Assembly: GCA_012728025.1 (NCBI GenBank)
Contig: JAAYFX010000167.1
Span: 1 to 17,491 of the forward strand
Direction of reading: 5' to 3'
Source of the DNA: Clostridiales bacterium
Lineage (GTDB): Bacteria; Bacillota; Clostridia; Oscillospirales; Oscillospiraceae
DNA length: 17,491 nt
Shown here: positions 7,180-13,192 of the stretch, piece by piece
Layout of the letters: the number at the start of each line of letters is the position of its first letter
Numbering within the stretch: the first letter of the stretch is position 1
Notes under the pieces: model-generated
What the model was told of the DNA's origin: nothing
Databases searched by the model: none
The model's input: only the letters and a program-made list of their open reading frames with translations
Program-made: the position numbers and the translations under genes

Positions 7180-8676
7180 CTAAGTCGTCTGCTTCATGCT
7201 TCCGGTATCTAAAAAACGCTGATGCCAAGATAGGGCAAGGGGAAGATTGTGGGGGGTCTGGCAGGGGCCACATTTTTCAACTGCACCATTGTAATAATCC
7301 CAAAGCATTTCACGATAATCGGGATGGGCACAGTTTTCAATCATCAGAGAAACCCTTTCCTTAGGGGATTTCCCACGTAAATCGGCAAACCCCCACTCAG
7401 TTACAATAAAATCTGTATCATGCTCTGTACTGTCCACGTGGGAAACCATGGGGACAATGCGAGAGATGGCCCCGCCTTTAGAGGTAGAGGCCGTTGAAAA
7501 AATGGAGATTTTAGCATTTCGGCAAAAATCATTTGACCCGCCAAGCCCATTAACCATATGACTTCCGTAAGCATGGGAGGAATTCACGTTTCCATAAATA
7601 TCAGCCTCCAGAACACCATTTAGGGAAACAAGCTCCATAGGCAAAATTTGCGCTGAGCCATTGGATAAATCAAGACTGCGGATAATCACACGTTCTTTAA
7701 GCTTTTCTATATTATCATAAAGTGTGGAAAATCCCGAAGGGGTAATATCCATTGCGGTGGTGGATGCCTCGGAAATAGTGCCATCCAGAAGTCCCAAAAG
7801 TGCCTGCTCCCCGAGAACCTCGGTATACATTTTAAGGTTTTTAAAGCCCATTTTCATCATTTCAATGAGAACACAGTTTATCACAAGTCCGGTGCCGCAT
7901 TGAAATGTGAAATCCTCGGGTATGGCTCCCTTGGCTATCTCGTTTTTCAATAATCTAACTACCTGATTGGCAATCTCCTTGTGCAGAGGCTTGACTTCAG
8001 GAAAAACCAAATCTGTGTCAATCTCTTCATTTATTACAATTCCGGCAATCTTATCCAAAGGGCATTTGCAATAGGTCAGACCAGCACGTTCAGTTGGTGA
8101 GGAAAAGCTTTTCCCTAAGGGAACGTGCAAATCATGGATGCCTTCAAGAGACTTAGGTATGGCCAAATTAAGCTCCAAGAAAATCTTATCTGAACAGTCC
8201 ACCAAAGTTTCAACAATTCCACCGGAAACTCCGGGGACAAAGCTTCCGTCCTCATATATTTTGCAACATTCAATTATTGCAACATCAATCTCTCCAAAAT
8301 GTCCTCTTTGTATCTTGGATGAAATCTGACTTAAGTGGCAGTCGATAAATTCAAGCTTCCCAGCATTTATTGCGTTTCTGCCGATTTCACTCCACTGAAA
8401 GCCAATAAGTTTCTTTAAGCATCCGCCTTCGATAAGGGCTCCAATATGCTTTACACCCCTTGCCGCCGCATTTATAAGTGTCATCTCTTTCGCTTCACCC
8501 AATTTGGCCAAAGCTTGGGGAATAAGCCGAGGGTATCCGGTTCCAAAACCGCTCGTGCAAACAGTCATGCCTGTTTTGAAACCTTTTGCCGCCTCCTCTG
8601 GGGTCATGATGCGATTTAAAAGCCTTTGGGATAGTATACGTTCTTGCACCGCATCGATTAATGTGTGTATGCGCAT
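7180..8676 (-). CDS. Acetyl-CoA hydrolase/CoA-transferase family protein (probable acetate- or succinate-linked CoA-transferase)
   Basis: The 498-residue product matches the family of acetyl-CoA hydrolases, succinyl-CoA:acetate CoA-transferases and Clostridium Cat1-type enzymes, which move CoA between carboxylic acids through a glutamyl-CoA intermediate. The glutamate in YTEV (E286) is in the expected place for the nucleophile. Other signatures are GNVNSSHAYG (362-371), NGLGGSNDFCRNA (376-388), FIVTEWGFADLRG (423-435) and ENCAHPDYR (447-455). GGAGG lies 6 bases before the ATG. The substrate pair cannot be read from sequence. It is divergent from a flavin oxidoreductase gene across a 171-base regulatory region. 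No convincing minus-strand promoter was resolved there. Confidence 0.9.
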   Translation of the reverse strand: MRIHTLIDAVQERILSQRLLNRIMTPEEAAKGFKTGMTVCTSGFGTGYPRLIPQALAKLGEAKEMTLINAAARGVKHIGALIEGGCLKKLIGFQWSEIGRNAINAGKLEFIDCHLSQISSKIQRGHFGEIDVAIIECCKIYEDGSFVPGVSGGIVETLVDCSDKIFLELNLAIPKSLEGIHDLHVPLGKSFSSPTERAGLTYCKCPLDKIAGIVINEEIDTDLVFPEVKPLHKEIANQVVRLLKNEIAKGAIPEDFTFQCGTGLVINCVLIEMMKMGFKNLKMYTEVLGEQALLGLLDGTISEASTTAMDITPSGFSTLYDNIEKLKERVIIRSLDLSNGSAQILPMELVSLNGVLEADIYGNVNSSHAYGSHMVNGLGGSNDFCRNAKISIFSTASTSKGGAISRIVPMVSHVDSTEHDTDFIVTEWGFADLRGKSPKERVSLMIENCAHPDYREMLWDYYNGAVEKCGPCQTPHNLPLALSWHQRFLDTGSMKQTT

Positions 8677-8712
8677 CGTAATCCTCCATCAAAAATTGTA
8701 TTTAAAACGCAA

Positions 8713-8741
8713 TTGACAATCCGAAAGCCGGCTTATATACT
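8713..8741 (+). promoter_or_regulatory. Sigma-A-type promoter of the flavin oxidoreductase gene
   Basis: A consensus -35 TTGACA (8713-8718) and -10 TATACT (8736-8741) are spaced by 17 bases, with a start near 8748. The resulting leader of about 100 bases carries two inverted repeats. Confidence 0.75.
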
Positions 8742-8757
8742 CTTAGGTATATAAGAG
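8740..8757. repeat. Inverted repeat at the promoter start site (possible operator)
   Basis: CTCTTA (8740-8745) and TAAGAG (8752-8757) flank a 6-base centre. The repeat overlaps the end of the -10 and the predicted transcription start, a typical repressor position. No regulator gene is next to it. Confidence 0.4.
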
Positions 8758-8770
8758 GGCGCTTAGGACA

Positions 8771-8793
8771 TAATGCCAATATAATGGGCATAA
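8771..8793. repeat. Imperfect inverted repeat in the divergent intergenic region
   Basis: TAATGCC (8771-8777) and GGCATAA (8787-8793) form an inverted repeat with one mismatch, about 20-40 bases downstream of the predicted start. It could be a second operator or a weak leader hairpin. Confidence 0.3.
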
Positions 8794-8847
8794 ATTGTGA
8801 AAATCTAAACTATATTATACAACAATTTGAGTAGAAAGGAAACAATA

Positions 8848-9846
8848 ATGAAGAAAATATTTGAACCGATAAGTCTTGGAGGTCTTAACCTTAAAAACCG
8901 TATTCTGAGAAGCGCCACACTGACGGATAAAGATAGTCAAAATGGTATTTACCTGCCTAATCACGCCGATGTCTGCGCACAGCTTTCTAAGAATAAAGTT
9001 GCCTGCATAGTCTCCGGAATGATATGTGTCGGCACAAATTCAAGCGCCGCTGATTTTGCCCCCCGAGCAGACCACAGGCAATTCCCCGAACGCTTTAAAG
9101 AAGCCTGCGACGCTGTCCATAATAACGGGGGAAAGTTTGTTGCCCAATTAGCCCACTCGGGGGCAAATGCTATGGTTTTTGATGTGGGTGAAAATCCTTG
9201 GGCACCATCGGACATACTTTCTTCAATGGGCTTTGATGCAAAAGAAATGACTTTGGAACAAATTGACCTTGTTATCAAAGACTTTGCAAAGGCCGCTAGA
9301 ATATGCAAAGAAGCCGGAGCGGACGCAGTTCAGCTTCACTGTGCCCACGCATATTTAATAAGCCAGTTTTTAAGCCCTTACTATAATAAACGCAGCGACG
9401 AATATGGGGGCACATTAGAAAAGCGGGCCCGCTTCCTTTTTGATGTTTATCACGCTGTAAGAGAAGTTGTTGGCATGGATTATCCCATTTGGATAAAAAT
9501 TAACTATGATGACCTGATAGGCGAAGATGGAACTTGTGGCGATGATTGTATTTGGGTCTGTAAAGAGATGGAAAAGCTGGGTGTCAACGCAATCGAGATA
9601 AGCTCCGGCCTTGGTATTGACAGGGAATCCCGTCCTATGCAAAAGGCCCTTGAGGGGGCCATGGTCGGCCACTTCACCGAAGGCGCCTTAAAAGTGGCAG
9701 AGGTTGTGGACATTGATGTAATAAGCGTCGGCGGTTACCGCACTAAGGAGCAGATTGAAAACTGCCTTAACCTTGGAAAAATAAAGGCCATATCTATGAG
9801 TCGTCCCTTTGCTGACCCGAAATATATATCAGGCTGGGAAGAATAA
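8848..9846 (+). CDS. NADH:flavin oxidoreductase, Old Yellow Enzyme family
   Basis: The 332-residue, single-domain FMN-dependent TIM-barrel protein begins MKKIFEPISLGGLNLKNRIL, the typical OYE opening. It shows FVAQLAHSGANA (97-108) and HCAHAYLISQFLSPYYN (164-180) followed by KRSDEYGGTLEKRARF. H164 and H167 occupy the paired-histidine substrate-anchoring position; the usual HGAHGYL reads HCAHAYL here. It lacks the FeS and pyridine-nucleotide domains of the large 2-enoate reductase type, so it probably reduces activated C=C bonds using NAD(P)H. The frame is open from a TTG at 8827, but the ATG at 8848 has AAAGGA 7 bases upstream. The physiological substrate is unknown. Confidence 0.92.
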   Translation: MKKIFEPISLGGLNLKNRILRSATLTDKDSQNGIYLPNHADVCAQLSKNKVACIVSGMICVGTNSSAADFAPRADHRQFPERFKEACDAVHNNGGKFVAQLAHSGANAMVFDVGENPWAPSDILSSMGFDAKEMTLEQIDLVIKDFAKAARICKEAGADAVQLHCAHAYLISQFLSPYYNKRSDEYGGTLEKRARFLFDVYHAVREVVGMDYPIWIKINYDDLIGEDGTCGDDCIWVCKEMEKLGVNAIEISSGLGIDRESRPMQKALEGAMVGHFTEGALKVAEVVDIDVISVGGYRTKEQIENCLNLGKIKAISMSRPFADPKYISGWEE

Positions 9847-9857
9847 GCCCCCAAAAA

Positions 9858-9878
9858 CAGTTGACCCTCGGTCTACTG
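9858..9878 (+). terminator. Weak hairpin after the flavin oxidoreductase gene
   Basis: CAGTTGACC (9858-9866) pairs with GGTCTACTG (9870-9878) with one mismatch and a 3-base loop. A short TTTT follows only after 6 more bases, so termination is possible but weak. Confidence 0.35.
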
Positions 9879-9980
9879 CCTGCTTTTAGGAATATATAAG
9901 ATGCATTATTATATAGGTAGATATGCGGACAGAAAATATTTTACTGTTTTTATATTGTACCAATTATCCCCCCCTATGGG

Positions 9981-10009
9981 TTGCTAATCCTCGATTTTTG
10001 GCATATAAT
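9981..10009 (+). promoter_or_regulatory. Sigma-A-type promoter of the nickel-binding cassette
   Basis: -35 TTGCTA (9981-9986) and a perfect -10 TATAAT (10004-10009) are separated by 17 bases, with a start near 10016 and a leader of about 50 bases. Upstream at 9893-9915 is an AT-rich inverted repeat (TATATAA/TTATATA) whose role is unclear. Confidence 0.75.
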
Positions 10010-10067
10010 ATTAGCTGAGATATATTCTACATCTATATAAAACCTCTTTATGGAAGGAGCAAAAAAT

Positions 10068-10439
10068 ATGCATACAAACGAACATAATAAAGACGGCAGC
10101 TGTGGCTGTGGACATGACCACTCCCACGAGCACACACATGAGCATAAGCATGAGGGGGGCTGCGGCTGCGGGCATGACCACTCCCATGAGCATAAGCACG
10201 AGGATGGTTGTGGCTGCGGACATGACCACTCCCACAAAGTGAGCGGCCCCGACGAAACTCTGGCTCTTTTAAGCTATATGCTAGACCATAACCGCCACCA
10301 CGCCGAGGATTTGCATGAAATCTATCATTCTCTGGAGGCAAACGGTAAAAAGGAAGCTGCTGCCATCTTGCACGAGGCCATGGACGACTTTAATAAGGCG
10401 AACGACAAGCTAGAAAAGGCTTTAAAACTGGTAAAATAA
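10068..10439 (+). CDS. Cys/His-repeat metal-binding protein with helical C-terminal domain (CooJ-like nickel chaperone or store, inferred)
   Basis: I do not recognise a named family for the whole protein. Of its 123 residues, the first 56 hold 17 His and 6 Cys, arranged around three copies of CGCGHDHSH (12-20, 32-40, 48-56) joined by EHKHE-type linkers. Residues 62-123 are predicted helical, with a second set of histidines in DHNRHHAEDLHEIYH (73-87) and H102. No signal peptide is visible, so it is probably cytosolic. The ATG at 10068 is chosen over the in-frame ATG at 10050 because AAGGAG lies 8 bases before it. The next gene, 49 bases on, encodes a CooT-family protein. In Rhodospirillum rubrum, CooT is encoded with CooJ, a His-rich Ni chaperone for CO dehydrogenase. 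Nickel binding here is inferred; zinc or cobalt is possible. Confidence 0.8.
   Translation: MHTNEHNKDGSCGCGHDHSHEHTHEHKHEGGCGCGHDHSHEHKHEDGCGCGHDHSHKVSGPDETLALLSYMLDHNRHHAEDLHEIYHSLEANGKKEAAAILHEAMDDFNKANDKLEKALKLVK
10101..10235 (+). repeat. Three in-frame DNA direct repeats encoding CGCGHDHSH
   Basis: Three 27-base copies at 10101-10127, 10161-10187 and 10209-10235 differ at only a few, mostly third, codon positions. Spacings of 60 and 48 bases mean that repeat-mediated gain or loss of units would keep the reading frame. Confidence 0.9.
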
Positions 10440-10488
10440 ATATCCTGCTTTAAAACCATTTTGTGCCTAAGACAAAGGAGGTATATTC

Positions 10489-10680
10489 ATGTGTCTTTCA
10501 AGCGCTTATGAAAGAACCAATGGAGTAGATAAGCTTATCTGCGAAAAAATCACACAGGTTGATGTTGAAGATAAGGCCGTTAGACTAACGGATTTGCTGG
10601 GCAAGCAGACCCTTGTCTCCGGCTTTATAAAAAGCATTGACTTAAATAAAAACGCAATCTATATTGTCCCTGCAAGCTAA
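10489..10680 (+). CDS. CooT-family nickel-binding protein
   Basis: The 63-residue protein begins MCLSSAYE and has the beta-rich pattern ITQVDVEDKAVRLTDLLGKQ (21-40), then LVSGFIKSIDLNKNAIYIV. This agrees in length and layout with the CooT family, whose second residue, Cys2, is the nickel ligand in the dimer; Cys2 is present. In R. rubrum CooT takes part in nickel maturation of CO dehydrogenase, but many anaerobes carry stand-alone copies of unknown role. AAAGGAGG lies 7 bases before the ATG. It is co-directional with the His-rich gene and followed by a strong terminator, so the two form a discrete unit. No CO dehydrogenase, hydrogenase or urease gene is in the window. Confidence 0.8.
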   Translation: MCLSSAYERTNGVDKLICEKITQVDVEDKAVRLTDLLGKQTLVSGFIKSIDLNKNAIYIVPAS

Positions 10681-10690
10681 TGTTTGCATA

Positions 10691-10726
10691 AAAACATCCG
10701 GTGAAGGTTTCTTCACCGGATGTTTT
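10691..10726. terminator. Bidirectional Rho-independent terminator
   Basis: A perfect 16-base stem (AAAACATCCGGTGAAG and its complement) with a GTTT loop is followed by a T-run on the plus strand and, because its arms begin with A-runs, by a U-run on the minus strand as well. It serves the CooT gene and the convergent hydrolase gene. Confidence 0.93.
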
Positions 10727-10741
10727 TTTAAAAAGTTTTAT

Positions 10742-11686
10742 CTATACCGTTTCTAAAACTTCTGCCCCGTATAAAAGAGCAAAATCTAAAATATCCTTAT
10801 AAACCTCATCCTTGTTTGTTTCATTTAATATTTCATGTCTCGCATCGGGATAAAGTTTTAAAGTTACCTTATTAGCACCGGCACAAACATAGCTATCATA
10901 AACTTTTTTGACACCCTCACCATAATCACCCACAGGGTCCATGTCTCCGCTGATAATAAGCAGGGGCAAATCGACCCGAAGGGATTTGAAGGCTTCAGGT
11001 TTGTTTGAAATAATATTCGTGTCCAAGAGGTTTAGCATACCATCCAAAGAAAAGAGAAATCCACAGTAATCGCTGGCAATGTATTCACTTACTACAAGGG
11101 GGTCACGGCTAAGCCAATCAAATTTTGTGCTGGCTTCATCATAGCGCTCATTATTCTTGCCAAAAGAAAGCTTATCTATAAAATCACTTTTGTGGTTTCT
11201 TCCACGAAAAACTCGCATAAGCTTTATAATAGACTTTGCGGCAACAGCCTTGGAGTTTTGCGCTCCGGTTCCGCAGATTATAAGCCCATCAATGGCGGCG
11301 CTGTATTTCGATGCAAAAATCCGAACAATAAAACTTCCCATACTGTGTCCAAATAGGATATGTTTTTTATCGGGGTTTTCCTTTTTAGCTATTTGAGCCA
11401 GCTTTCTAACATCTTCCACCATAAAATCTGCCTGATTTCCGTCTAAAAACAGACCTAGCTGCCCTGTATCCACAACACTCGAGCCATGACCCATATGGTC
11501 ATGTATGTAGACGGCAAAGCCCGCATTGCAAAGATAGGCAGCAAAGTTTTCATAGCGCAGGGAATGTTCCGCCATGCCGTGGACGATTTGAAATATTCCC
11601 TTTACCTCACCCGCAGGCATAAACCTGTGATAGCAAATATTGTCTCTGCCATTGCTGCTTATAAAAAAGCCCTGCTGTTTCTCCAT
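10742..11686 (-). CDS. Alpha/beta hydrolase, monoglyceride lipase/lysophospholipase-like
   Basis: The 314-residue cytosolic-looking protein belongs to the serine hydrolase (Hydrolase_4/PldB-like) group. It shows the oxyanion-loop HGMAEH (36-41), the nucleophile elbow GHSMGS (113-118, Ser115), an acid in SGDMDPVG (246-253, probably Asp250) and His284 in DARHEIL. This fits monoacylglycerol or lysophospholipid hydrolysis, but the substrate is not readable. The start at 11686 is preferred because AAAGGAGG lies 7 bases upstream; the frame also opens at an ATG at 11725, where only a poor GGGG lies within a hairpin arm. It has its own promoter at 11776-11804. Confidence 0.88.
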   Translation of the reverse strand: MEKQQGFFISSNGRDNICYHRFMPAGEVKGIFQIVHGMAEHSLRYENFAAYLCNAGFAVYIHDHMGHGSSVVDTGQLGLFLDGNQADFMVEDVRKLAQIAKKENPDKKHILFGHSMGSFIVRIFASKYSAAIDGLIICGTGAQNSKAVAAKSIIKLMRVFRGRNHKSDFIDKLSFGKNNERYDEASTKFDWLSRDPLVVSEYIASDYCGFLFSLDGMLNLLDTNIISNKPEAFKSLRVDLPLLIISGDMDPVGDYGEGVKKVYDSYVCAGANKVTLKLYPDARHEILNETNKDEVYKDILDFALLYGAEVLETV

Positions 11687-11729
11687 AGTGCCAACCTCCT
11701 TTATTATTTTGCCTTTTAACTTCATTGCC

Positions 11730-11752
11730 CCGCCGTTTTAAATCGTCGGCGG
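11730..11752 (-). other. GC-rich hairpin in the hydrolase 5' leader
   Basis: CCGCCG (11730-11735) and CGGCGG (11747-11752) form a 6-base GC stem in the leader of the hydrolase mRNA, about 45-65 bases before its ATG. It may protect the mRNA or hide the upstream in-frame ATG; no known riboswitch is recognised. Confidence 0.4.
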
Positions 11753-11775
11753 CTAAAGAGAATTAATTTATATTA

Positions 11776-11804
11776 ATTATATTCTTTAAGCCACCCTCCG
11801 TCAA
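11776..11804 (-). promoter_or_regulatory. Sigma-A-type promoter of the alpha/beta hydrolase gene
   Basis: On the minus strand, -35 TTGACG (11799-11804) and a perfect -10 TATAAT (11776-11781) are 17 bases apart, with a start near 11769. It lies downstream of the small-RNA terminator, so the hydrolase does not need read-through from that RNA. Confidence 0.8.
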
Positions 11805-11832
11805 GAGAGCAAAATGCCCCCTTAGCCAAAAT

Positions 11833-11920
11833 AAAAAAAAGTACAGTAGGCAAGGCCCTAAAGGCTTGACAACTGTACTAAAGCGTATTCTCATCAGCAG
11901 TATATGTTTTTTCTGCTTAC
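11833..11920 (-). ncRNA. Candidate small RNA of about 88 bases
   Basis: The minus strand between the hydrolase promoter and the phosphatase-fold gene contains a promoter (11925-11953), then a 5' hairpin (AGCAG/CTGCT around an A-rich loop, near 11893-11916), a single-stranded stretch, and a terminator hairpin with 8-base arms (AGTACAGT/ACTGTACT, 11840-11847 and 11872-11879) ending in about eight U. There is no start codon with a ribosome binding site and no gene between promoter and terminator. No Rfam family is recognised by eye. It could be a trans-acting sRNA or an attenuator leader with occasional read-through into the hydrolase gene. Ends are estimates. Confidence 0.55.
11840..11879 (-). 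terminator. Rho-independent terminator of the candidate small RNA
   Basis: AGTACAGT/ACTGTACT arms with an inner CAAG/CTTG pairing are followed on the minus strand by a run of U (complement of 11833-11840). The U-run is only on the minus-strand exit, so orientation is clear. Confidence 0.8.
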
Positions 11921-11924
11921 ATAG

Positions 11925-11953
11925 ATTATACACCCTTTTTTCCTAAAAAACAA
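11925..11953 (-). promoter_or_regulatory. Sigma-A-type promoter of the candidate small RNA
   Basis: On the minus strand, -35 TTGTTT (11948-11953) and perfect -10 TATAAT (11925-11930) have a 17-base spacer. The predicted start is near 11918-11920. The remaining bases up to 12095 are AT-rich with no convincing plus-strand promoter. Confidence 0.6.
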
Positions 11954-12095
11954 GAGGTTTTGTCAAAATCCAAAGTTTTCTTTCCAAAGATAAAATAATC
12001 AGCTTTTTTATTGCTAAAAATTTTGTCACTTTGAATAAAATAGTTGAAAGCTTTGTTAATATACTGTAAACTCATACCAAGGAGAGTGTTGTTAA

Positions 12096-13172
12096 ATGAA
12101 GACATTTTTAAAGATTTTTATCGGCTTAATCCTTCTTCTTGCTTTAATTATCGGCGGATACGTTGCCTATGTTTTTATCGATTTTTATAGACTTGACGAT
12201 ATGTTGGAGCTTGAGGTGCAAAACGTGTCCGACGAAGCGGCCTGTCTTGATACCGAATATCTTATTGTTTGCTATAATGTGGGCTTTGGTGCTTACAGTA
12301 ATGATTACAGCTTTTTTATGGATGGCGGCAAATATTCAAGAGCCTTCAGCCGTGAAGCTGTTTATGAAAACCTTGATGGTGCCTTTTCTGTGGTAAAGAA
12401 AGAAAACCCTGACTTTATTTATCTTCAAGAGATAGACGTAGGTTCTACCCGTAGCTATCATGTGGACCAGTATGTCTTAGCAATGGAAGCATTTCCCGAT
12501 TATGGCAGTGTTTTTGCCCAAAACTATGACTCACCTTATTTATTTTATCCCTTTATCCGACCCCATGGCAAATCTGTTGCCGGCCTTGTTACCTTATCCT
12601 CCTTTAAAATAGAGGAGGCTGTGCGCCGCAGCCTGCCTATTGAAGATTCCTTTATGAAGCTTGTGGACCTTGACCGCTGTTATAGCCTTATTCGTGTGCC
12701 TACGGAAAATGGCAAGAGCCTCTGCCTTTATAATCTTCATCTTTCGGCATACAGCTCTGACGGCAGCATAGCTACAAGACAGCTTGAGATGCTTTTTGAG
12801 GATATGTCCTCTGAATATGCGGCTGGCAACTACATTCTTTGCGGCGGAGACTTTAACAAAGACCTGTTGGGGGATTCTTCAAAAATCTTCGGTGTCTCCG
12901 GCGAGGAATATAGCTGGGCTCAAAGCTTTCCCTTTGAGCTTTTGCCTAAAAACTTTTCCCTTATAGCCCCCCTTGACGAAAGAAACCCCATACCCTCTGC
13001 CAGAAACGCCAACGCCGCCTATGACCCAGAAACTGCTTTTGTCCTCACCATAGACGGCTACATAGTTTCCGATAATGTGGAGGTCATTTCCTCCGCAGTA
13101 ATAGACGAGGGGTTTGCCTATTCAGACCACAATCCTGTAAAGATGTATTTTTCACTTAAGTCCGATATGTAG
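12096..13172 (+). CDS. Membrane-anchored endonuclease/exonuclease/phosphatase-family protein
   Basis: The 358-residue protein has one N-terminal hydrophobic segment (residues 5-28), likely an uncleaved anchor placing the catalytic domain outside the cell. The metal-dependent hydrolase fold is shown by YNVGFG (60-65), FIYLQEID (107-114), the NLHLSA block (213-218), GGDFNKD (250-256) and the terminal SDHNPVK (343-349), with E112, D252, N254, D344 and H345 in the expected catalytic places. The family covers nucleases, sphingomyelinases and inositol phosphatases, so the substrate is open; an extracytoplasmic site favours a phospholipid, phosphoester or extracellular nucleic acid. An in-frame TAA just before the ATG fixes the start; AAGGAG lies 11 bases upstream. 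The next gene follows after 20 bases. Confidence 0.88.
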   Translation: MKTFLKIFIGLILLLALIIGGYVAYVFIDFYRLDDMLELEVQNVSDEAACLDTEYLIVCYNVGFGAYSNDYSFFMDGGKYSRAFSREAVYENLDGAFSVVKKENPDFIYLQEIDVGSTRSYHVDQYVLAMEAFPDYGSVFAQNYDSPYLFYPFIRPHGKSVAGLVTLSSFKIEEAVRRSLPIEDSFMKLVDLDRCYSLIRVPTENGKSLCLYNLHLSAYSSDGSIATRQLEMLFEDMSSEYAAGNYILCGGDFNKDLLGDSSKIFGVSGEEYSWAQSFPFELLPKNFSLIAPLDERNPIPSARNANAAYDPETAFVLTIDGYIVSDNVEVISSAVIDEGFAYSDHNPVKMYFSLKSDM

Positions 13173-13192
13173 TTTAAATTAAGGAGAGATTT

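Noticed and set aside
10101..10235. Regular direct repeats that could suggest a CRISPR array.
   Set aside because: They are in frame within a coding sequence, have unequal spacers of 33 and 21 bases, and encode metal-binding units.
9974..10341. Minus-strand open frames rich in Cys/Trp/Pro or Arg/His opposite the His-rich gene.
   Set aside because: They are repeat-derived mirror translations of the CGCGHDHSH repeats; promoter, ribosome binding site and terminator all favour the plus-strand gene.
11890..11897. CTGATGAG on the minus strand, resembling the hammerhead ribozyme core.
   Set aside because: The matching GAAA core and flanking stems are absent; this is a chance octamer within the candidate small RNA.
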